From: Gammaproteobacteria bacterium
Lineage (GTDB): Bacteria > Pseudomonadota > Gammaproteobacteria > GCA-001735895
Reading direction: 5' to 3'
DNA: 15,896 bases
Assembly (NCBI GenBank): GCA_024763185.1
Contig: JANTFY010000028.1
Location: 1 to 15,896 of the forward strand
Position numbers and translations under genes: made by a program. Below the pieces are notes generated by a model that saw only the letters and a list, made by a program, of their open reading frames with translations, was not told the DNA's origin and ran no database searches. Positions 7,053 to 15,000 of the stretch are shown here, one piece after another. The number at the start of each line of letters is the position of its first letter. The first letter of the stretch is position 1.

Positions 7053-10000
7053 CTATTGAGCGGGCAGTTGAGGGGTTTTGCGTGGCTTGTAAAAACCCGC
7101 GGGCTTTTGATCCGACCCGGCCACCGCACTGTTTACACCAAAATTAGACAGGATATCGACAACAAAATCGAGACCGCTGATATCGGTGTTAGTCACTTCA
7201 ATATTATTCAATGAATCGATACCCGGGTAGCCACCACAGGCCTCGGCAAGCTGACAGATATAGTTATCATTATCGATATCCGACCCGGCTATCACCCGGT
7301 AAGCGCCAGGCGTTACATTCTCGAAACTGTAGGAATATATGCCGTTGCCGTGATCCGTCGCCACCGTGTTATCGATTAGTGCAGAATTCTCATCGAGCAA
7401 CAACAGGTAGATCTGCGCGACCTCGCCCTCTGTATCGACCACGCCGACCTGCATCGTAACCTGCACTTCCAGTTGGTTACCATCACTCAGGTCGAAAGTG
7501 ATGTTGCCCAGGTACAAAGAATCCGCCAGTCCGGACCGGTCTATAGTCACCGAGTATTCCCCCAGACCGTTAGCATCAACATCGTAGGTAGATACACCCA
7601 ACCAGGTTGCACTGGTTGTGACGGAAGTCACCGAGGCCACCTCCCCGCCTTCGTTTGATAGTATCACCCTGGCACTACTGCTTAATCCCAGCACCAGTTC
7701 ACTGGGCTCGGCAACAATAATCGCCGGTAGTGGGACAGGCTCTCCGCCATTGGCCAGCGTCTGGGCCGCCTGGACCGCTGCAAGCGCATTGATAAATCCA
7801 TGACCATAGATATCGTCACGCCCCGCATCACCCAGATCCTGCGTGATGCTGCCGGTAATGAGCAGGTTGTCGATATCATCGGGCGTCAAGCCCGGATGAA
7901 CCGCGCGCATCAACGCAAATACGCCAGCCACATGAGGCGTGGCCATGGAGGTTCCCTGGTAAAACGAATAGGTCGGTTCGCGCGAGCCACTGGAATCATC
8001 GGCCAGGCTGCTTAATACGCCGTCCACGTAGCCATCGTTATTGAGATCGGCAGCGACATTTCCGCCCGGGGCAGCCACATCGATACGACTGCCATAATTC
8101 GAATAGGGTGCGCGGTTATTGTCATAATCGGTCGCACTGACGGAAATGACCCCATCGTAAGAAGCCGGATAACTTAATTGATCGGTATTTTCGTTGCCCG
8201 CAGCTGCCACCACAATCACGCCGGCAGCCCGCGCCGCATCGTAAGCATTTTGAGAGGACTGGCTGAAACCCCCACCACCCAGGCTGAGATTGATAATGTC
8301 GGCAATTTGCGTGGGTACTGTCTGGCTGTCATTACTCAATCCCGCCGCATAACGCACCGCCTGGATGATGTCGTAAGTAGAACCGCCATATTGCCCCAAA
8401 ACTCGCAAAGGCATGATTTTGGCACCCCAGGACACGCCAGACACCCCGCTTGAATTATTGGAACCCGCGGCGATGGTACCGGCCACATGGGTGCCGTGCC
8501 AGCTACTGTTATTGATCTGGCTGCTATCACCCGGATCATCCGGATTTGCATCGATGCCATTACCATCCAGCGCATTATCTGCGTCAGAAATAAAGTCATA
8601 ACCACTGACCAGCTGCCCACTGAATTCCGGGTGCGACAGGTAAACGCCGGTATCGATAACGGCCACGATAACATCATTTCCTGCCCTGTCGCCGGTGGAA
8701 ATATCCCAGGCCTGGGGTAAATTGATCGCCGGGTAATGCCACTGTAATCCATAATAAGTATCGTTCGGGGTCAACAAGGGACGACGGATATAATTGGGCT
8801 CGGCAAATTCGACATCGGCGCGTTGGTTCAATTGTTTTATCTGCTGCAGGGTTTTGAATTTAGCGAATGCCTCCGGATTAAATTGTGACAGCTCACTTTC
8901 AAACGTTGGAGCAGCTGATCTGGCAGAACTCATTGGGGTATTGATGTCTTCAACATCAAAACGGGCCAGAGTTGAACGGTTCGTTGACTGGTGCGATAAA
9001 CTCATCGACTGGTTAGCTATTCTGAGAGCTTGTATCCCCGAAGACTCTTTCAGCTTGGTGATCGCTTGGCCGGGAATAAAATCCATGGAGTTCTGAAGTT
9101 GAACTGACGATGAGGCCACCGTATCAAGCGACAAGGTGTACTTGGAGCTGCCACTAAAGGCATGAACACCTATGTAGATTGCTTGAGCTGTCGCAGCAAC
9201 TTCTTCATATTCTCCGTATACTCCATCGTTATATGAAAAATCAATAATATTAAAGTCACTGTCATAGATATATAAATCGAGGTCGCCCTGGAAAATATCA
9301 GCGCCATCATAGTCAACCACCTGCATGCGGATGGTTTGGTTGCCCTGTAACTGTACCTGGTAAACATCCCATTCATCTGCAGCGGTAGCAAAACGATCAC
9401 TTTCTAAAATACGGCCTGTTCCGGCGTTACTGGCAAAACCCTGCACACTGGAAAAATTGGGGATCACCTGTGCCGTATTAAACAAATTATTACCGACATT
9501 GGGGGCCGCAAAGGCATCGTTAATATCACTGTCCACCTGGGTCAGCGGGGCTACCTGGTAGAAACCGGACAGGGTAACGTTGATATTTGCGTCGCTACAC
9601 AGGATCACAACATTTGAAATATCCGCATCGGCAACCTGGCCACTGCCATTGCTGATGGAACAGATTTGCGAGGCTGGGTTCTGCGTCACCAGGATATTAT
9701 ACAAACCGCCTGACGGCTCTCTCTGGCTGAATGCGAAACTACCGTCAGCATCTATCGATAAGGTTTCGCTACCGTTTTTCTGTATCTGCAGCGTTCCCGT
9801 GAGACCGGACACGGTTCCGCCAATAGTATGCAGATTTTCACAGCTGATGTTGACATCGATGACATCCGCTCCATAAACCGTACCGTTGGCACCGGCAATG
9901 GCACAAAACTGATCGGCTGGCTGGGATTGAACCGTGACCTGGTAACTGGATCCGTGTAACAAGGGCTGGGTAAAAGTGAAGGCACCATCGGCATTTCGTG

Positions 10001-10463
10001 TCAGTGCGTCCGTTCCATTGTTGAGCAGGGTGATACTACCCTGCAACCCGTTAATATTACCGGAAACAGTGAAACTGTCTAAAAAACAATCAACAGAAAT
10101 ATCCGTGACGTTAGAGTCGCTGACAGTTCCACTACCATTATTGACCGCACAGGTCTGCCCCACGGGTTGCGACAGCACCGTGACATCATAAGTCGAACCT
10201 TCGGGCATTTTAGTGGCAAAAATGGAAATACCCGGAGAATTGATCAGCAAGGAGTCGCTATTATTATTGGTCAGCCTCAAGCTGCCCTGCAAGCCGGTGA
10301 CATTAACATTCACAAAGTAACTGACAGGCTCGCTGTTATCTTCATCATCTGCTGAGTCGGAACCGGTACAGGCGACCAGTAAAACAAGCGGCAGGGCCAA
10401 TAACAGGTAATGTAAGCGCCTTAGTATCCGTGCAGGGTTTTCAACCATGGTTGTGTGATGCAT
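7053..10463 (-). CDS. Large subtilisin-family (S8) serine protease, lipoprotein
   Basis: 1136 residues. Signal peptide with lipobox LLVAC (Cys32), then an acidic linker. Residues about 48-290 hold three repeats of about 82 residues (VTGLQGSLRLTNNNSDSLL type), each with a Cys pair 21 residues apart (C105/C126, C187/C208, C268/C289). Residues 360-447 resemble a PPC (pre-peptidase C-terminal) domain (WDVYQVQL..DLDLYIYD). A propeptide-like segment ends in VEFAEPNYIRRPL (551-563). The S8 catalytic domain spans about 570-900 with D604 (VIDTG), H656 (HGTHVAG), oxyanion N757 (AAAGNEN) and S839 (GTSMATPHVAG), so it should be active. A C-terminal beta-rich region (910-1100) follows. Predicted on the outer membrane or periplasmic face, with the repeats as a stalk. 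Start: ATG at 10461-10463 or the sixth codon at 10446-10448; neither has a good Shine-Dalgarno. It precedes the PrcB-like gene by nine bases. Substrate is unknown. Confidence 0.92.
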   Translation of the reverse strand: MHHTTMVENPARILRRLHYLLLALPLVLLVACTGSDSADDEDNSEPVSYFVNVNVTGLQGSLRLTNNNSDSLLINSPGISIFATKMPEGSTYDVTVLSQPVGQTCAVNNGSGTVSDSNVTDISVDCFLDSFTVSGNINGLQGSITLLNNGTDALTRNADGAFTFTQPLLHGSSYQVTVQSQPADQFCAIAGANGTVYGADVIDVNISCENLHTIGGTVSGLTGTLQIQKNGSETLSIDADGSFAFSQREPSGGLYNILVTQNPASQICSISNGSGQVADADISNVVILCSDANINVTLSGFYQVAPLTQVDSDINDAFAAPNVGNNLFNTAQVIPNFSSVQGFASNAGTGRILESDRFATAADEWDVYQVQLQGNQTIRMQVVDYDGADIFQGDLDLYIYDSDFNIIDFSYNDGVYGEYEEVAATAQAIYIGVHAFSGSSKYTLSLDTVASSSVQLQNSMDFIPGQAITKLKESSGIQALRIANQSMSLSHQSTNRSTLARFDVEDINTPMSSARSAAPTFESELSQFNPEAFAKFKTLQQIKQLNQRADVEFAEPNYIRRPLLTPNDTYYGLQWHYPAINLPQAWDISTGDRAGNDVIVAVIDTGVYLSHPEFSGQLVSGYDFISDADNALDGNGIDANPDDPGDSSQINNSSWHGTHVAGTIAAGSNNSSGVSGVSWGAKIMPLRVLGQYGGSTYDIIQAVRYAAGLSNDSQTVPTQIADIINLSLGGGGFSQSSQNAYDAARAAGVIVVAAAGNENTDQLSYPASYDGVISVSATDYDNNRAPYSNYGSRIDVAAPGGNVAADLNNDGYVDGVLSSLADDSSGSREPTYSFYQGTSMATPHVAGVFALMRAVHPGLTPDDIDNLLITGSITQDLGDAGRDDIYGHGFINALAAVQAAQTLANGGEPVPLPAIIVAEPSELVLGLSSSARVILSNEGGEVASVTSVTTSATWLGVSTYDVDANGLGEYSVTIDRSGLADSLYLGNITFDLSDGNQLEVQVTMQVGVVDTEGEVAQIYLLLLDENSALIDNTVATDHGNGIYSYSFENVTPGAYRVIAGSDIDNDNYICQLAEACGGYPGIDSLNNIEVTNTDISGLDFVVDILSNFGVNSAVAGSDQKPAGFYKPRKTPQLPAQ
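9594..10322 (-). repeat. Three protein-level repeats of about 82 residues in the protease N-terminus
   Basis: The translated frame repeats a unit of the form GLQGSxxLxNNGxxxL...G..Y.VTV.xQPxxQxC.......GTV..A.V.xVxxxC three times at about 82-residue spacing. The DNA copies are diverged, so the duplication is old. The fixed Cys pairs suggest a small disulfide-bonded beta module used as a spacer between lipid anchor and catalytic domain. Confidence 0.8.
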
Positions 10464-10490
10464 CCATTAGACGAACCATGAGTATAATCG

Positions 10491-10496
10491 CTGAGC
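10491..10496 (-). promoter_or_regulatory. Likely -10 element of the protease-PrcB unit
   Basis: TATACT on the minus strand lies 28 bases before the protease ATG, giving a leader of about 20 bases. The matching -35 is poor, so an activator or another sigma factor may be involved. Confidence 0.4.
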
Positions 10497-10717
10497 GGCG
10501 GTAAATCCGGTGAATTTTGTATCAATCGTGAGCACGTCGGCGATTGACTTAAATCAGGCAATTGCCGGTGGCGACCGAAACAGCGAGGTTTTCCAACTGC
10601 GGGTAATGAGGGCATGAAGATGAAGGTTTTATACCTTACGTCTTCACATTTTCATTAAAATGGCTATTTATGAGAATCATGTTGTTAAAAGTTCTGCGAT
10701 ATTTTTGACAAAACTCT

Positions 10718-10800
10718 GTCATTCCGAGCGCAGCGCGGGAATCTATGGTCGTTCAGCACTGCAAAACCGCATAGATTGCCACGCTATCGCTCGAAATGAC
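10718..10800. repeat. REP/MITE-like imperfect inverted repeat
   Basis: The spacer 10464-10817 is non-coding. It holds the protease promoter and this element. The left arm begins GTCATTCCGAGCGCAGCG and runs to about 10748. The right arm (10768-10800) ends CGCTCGAAATGAC, and its reverse complement matches the left arm over about 31 bases with several mismatches, around a 19-20 base loop. Elements with GTCATTCCGAGCG termini are familiar dispersed intergenic repeats in many bacteria. It lies just after the stop of the OmpA-containing frame, so the large RNA hairpin may also protect or attenuate that transcript. There is no T-run, so it is not a standard terminator. Confidence 0.7.
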
Positions 10801-10817
10801 CTGTTACATGATTTTCA

Positions 10818-12050
10818 TTAATTATCCTGCTGCCCGTTCAATATCCTGAATTCAACTCGACGATTCCTGGCACGGCCTTCCGCAGTTTCATTGGTGGCTT
10901 TGGGTGATGACTCACCATAACCCCTGGATATCAATCTATCTGCCGCGATACCTTTTATAACCAGATATTCTCGTACACTTGCAGCGCGTCGGTCCGACAA
11001 TTTCAAATTATTGCCTTCAGAGCCGTGGCTATCCGTATGTGCCTGTACCTCGACCCGTATCAGTGGGGATGAATTCAGCGCTTCAACCGCTTTATCCAGA
11101 ATAATCTTAGAGTCAGTGGTCAGGCGGGCTGAATTGGTATCAAAATGAACGCCTTCAAGTGTCAGGTTTAATGCCTTAACAGCCAGTACTACACAACCAG
11201 TCGCATCAACTTGCACCCCTTTTTGCGAGTCAGGGCAGGCATCTATCGAATCCAGAACTCCATCATCATCACTATCGACCTCTGCCACTACGGGTTCAAC
11301 TATCGACGTTATGACACAGCCACTTGAATCGACCTGCGCGCCTGCAGCCGAATCCGGACAGGCATCCAGACTGTCTTTTACGCCATCATTATCGCTATCG
11401 GCAGCTACCGGAACGGGTTTCGATTGTTCTGAATCGCCAAAATAATATCCCAGGGTCAGGCCAATGCTGCGTGCATCCTTGTCATAAAAATCCAGTGCCA
11501 GCCTGGCAAACAGTCCATTGCTTAATGAACGCCACTGCACACCTGCTCCGGCGGATATTCCCGAACTGTTCTGTTTATCAAAGGGTACATTGGGTGTTGT
11601 GGCTTTATTGCTGATGGCGGAAACGCCCAACTTGCCGTACACATTGAATGGTTCTTCAGGCTCAAACAGGTAGTAACCGACGTGCAGGGCGGGAATTTTA
11701 TAGGATATTTTCTCAGTACCGGTGATGCTCGGATTGCTATTGTTTAACCCGGCTTCTCCCAGGTCTGCATAACTCAACTCACCAAACCAGCGTGGTTTAA
11801 AGTGCCAGCCCACAAACAGGTTATAACCTGCATCACTGTCATCCGAAGTGCTCCAGCCGAACGAGGAACCCTCCGGATCAACATGCGTGGAGGCCAACCA
11901 ACTGGCACCAATGTATAAACACTGGTCGAACTCTGCATCGTCCTCCGAATCCAGCGGGTTATGACGGCCACAGAAATTGATATCATCCGCAAAAACCGGA
12001 ATAAAACTACTGATCAAAACCAGCACAGCGGCACCGTGCAGTCTGCCCAT
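10818..12050 (-). other. Self-contained OmpA module with a possible internal translation start
   Basis: From the internal ATG at 12048-12050 the same frame encodes a complete 410-residue OmpA-family protein: signal peptide (21 residues, VFA before DD), barrel with GYNLFVGWHF, ELSYADLGEAGL and LTLGYYFGD, two TSP3 motifs with DACPDS, and the OmpA C-terminal domain. An AGGGA lies five bases before this ATG. A separate product from internal initiation is therefore plausible, but it could also be only the relic of a former separate gene. The existence of the module is clear; independent translation is inference. Confidence 0.5.
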
Positions 12051-15000
12051 TTTTTTCCCTGCTTTGAACAGCAGCGGCAGAAACAGCATCAGGAGTGTCA
12101 ATGGAGAGAAACCGCCAATACCACGAACCGCGGTTTCCAATTCATCGCCTTGCTGAATGGCATCCGGAATTCCGTCACCATTTGCATCGATAAGTTCTGC
12201 TGAATCTGCAACGCCATCATTGTCGCTGTCAGTATCCCGGTAATTGGATAAGCTGTCGCTGTCAGTATCCGGGTTGGGCAGTACAGTTCCAGCGGTACCT
12301 ACTATTACATCCGGGTCGACAATATCAGCCAGGCCGTCGAGATCCGCATCCGTCAGGATGTCCAGCCTGCCATCATCATTGGCGTCGAATGCATTACTCA
12401 GACCAGCCGCTTCAAATACATCGTTCAGGCTGTCGTTATCACTGTCGAGGTCCCTGAAGTCCGGCGTAGAATCCCCATCACTATCCAGCGGAATCATGGC
12501 AGGGTCGACAGCATCATGAAGGCCGTCATTATTGGCATCAGTGAAATTATCGACCACGCCATCGGCATTTGCATCCAGAACCGACTGTACGGCTTCTACA
12601 CTGTCGGGCAGGCCGTCGTTATCACTGTCGTGATCCAGGCGGTCAATCAACCCATCACCATCGGTATCCACATCATTCCCGTTGCCATCGGCCTCGGCGC
12701 TATCAGGAATGCCGTCATTGTCGTCATCAATATCAATCGAGTCGCTGATGCCATCATTGTCCTTATCGGCCTTGAGACCCGGAACACTGGTGTCACCATC
12801 GATTGAATCGGCAATGCCATCCGCATCGACATCAGTGGCATCGTCCAGCATGCCGTCATCATTGCTGTCCAGCATCCCATTACCGGCATCATCGATATCG
12901 AGGGTGCCATCGTTATTACTGTCAAGGTCAAGATAGTCTGGGGTTCCATCACTATCCATATCGAGCGGAGGTACCGTAACCGTACCGGCAGGGTCTAGAA
13001 ACCCATCCGCATTATCATCCTGATTACCGGCTTCGGTTACGTCCGCTATGCTGTCATTATCCGCATCCAGATCGCGAAAGTCAGCCACGCCGTCGCCATC
13101 CGTGTCAACCGGGCCGGTAGCCTGGCTATCACCGTAACCGGCAAAGCTGTCGCCACTGTCCGGAATACCGTCATTGTCAGAATCGATTTGCGGATTATCC
13201 AGCACACCGTTGTTGTCGCTATCGACAACAGCGGGCTCCAGACCACTACCTTCAATCAGGTCAGAAATACCATCGTTATCCGTGTCAAGGTCACGGAAAT
13301 CCGCAACCAGGTCGCCATCGGTATCGACAGGATCATTGGCCAGGCCACCGAACAGACTGTCGTTGCTGTCGATACTGTCCGGGATACCATCATAATCGGC
13401 ATCCGTTCCATTATCATCGACCACTCCATCGTTGTTGGTATCCACGGCTGCCGGATCAAAACCACTGCCTTCAACCAGATCGTGAATACCGTCGTTATCG
13501 GCATCCAGATCCTGAAAGTCCGGCCGCGAATCACTGTCGGTATCCATTGGTGAATCGGCGCTACCGTTACCATCCTGATCCAGTAAAGCGGACAAACTGT
13601 CATTTGTTTCTATGGCATCGGCCAGGCCATTGGTCCCCACTGCCGTTTCAATAACGCCGTTATTATCCCCATCCAGCGAACTGATTTTTGCCGGACTTAA
13701 ACCGCTTTCCTGCAGGTCATTGATGCCATCGGCATCGGCATCCAGGTCGAACACATCGGCAATGGCGTCACTATCGGTATCCAGCAGGGTATCGACGATG
13801 CCATCCATATTGGTATCGACGCCACCGACAAGCGCAAAGTCAAAGGCATCGTCGATGTTGTTACCATTGCTGTCCACGCCGCTGCTACGGGCTTCGAACA
13901 TATCCGGAATGCCATCATTGTCACTGTCAAGGTCCAGGTAGTTGGCAATACCATCACCGTCACGGTCAATAACGCCGTCATCGATGCCGTCGCCGTTGGC
14001 GTCAACACCACCGGTCTGGTCAACATCCAGAATATCGTCGATGCCGTCACTGTCGCTATCCACACCACTACTGCCATTTTCCAGAATGTCTGGAATGCCA
14101 TCGCCATCAGTATCGATATTGGTGGAAACACCTTCGACCGCGTCCGGGATGCCGTCGTTATCGGAGTCCATATCCTGTGTATTCAGTATGCCGTCACCGT
14201 CAGTATCGATTACGGCATTGTCATCAATGCCATCGCCATTGGCGTCGCTGCCACCGGTCTGATCGACATCATAGGCATCATCGATTCCATCACCATCGGT
14301 ATCGGTACCGGCAGCCCCTCCTTCAATTGCATCTGAAATACCGTCATTATCGGAATCGCTATCCTGTGCATCCGGTATACCGTCACCGTCTGTATCAACT
14401 GCGGCATTGTCGTCAATGCCATCGCCATTGTTATCAGTTCCACCGGTCTGGTCGACATCATAGGCATCGTCAATGCCGTCACCATCCGTATCGGTACCGC
14501 TCGCACCACCTTCTATAGCATCCGGAATTCCATCGTTATCGGAATCCAGGTCGCGAAAGTCCACCGTGCCATCGGCATCGGTATCTACCGCGGCGTTATC
14601 ATCGATGCCATCGGCATTCGCATCTGCGCCACCTGTCTGATCAACATCATAGGCATCATCAATGCCATCGTTATCGGTATCGAGTCCGCTGGAGCCACCT
14701 TCAACCGCATCGGGAATACCGTCATTGTCGGAATCCAGGTCCAGATAATCCGGTGTGCCATCGCCATCCGTATCAACCGGGTTGTTGACATCGGCACCAG
14801 CCTCTACATGATCAGGGATGCCGTCATTATCGGAATCCAGGTCGAGGTGATCCGGCGTGCCGTCGTTGTCGCTGTCCGGCGGATTGTTTAAATTGCCTGC
14901 GGCTTCCACACGATCAGGAATGCCATCATTGTCAGAATCCAGGTCCTGAAAATCAGGGAATCCGTCACCATCGCTATCCGGGCAACTGGCATTAAAAGGA

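Noticed and set aside
10706..10721. TGACA/TGTCA dyad as a terminator for the OmpA frame
   Set aside because: Read on the minus strand the stem is followed by A residues, not a T-run.
14133..14699. Regular repeats that might suggest a CRISPR array
   Set aside because: The 189-bp units have no unique spacers and encode a continuous protein repeat.
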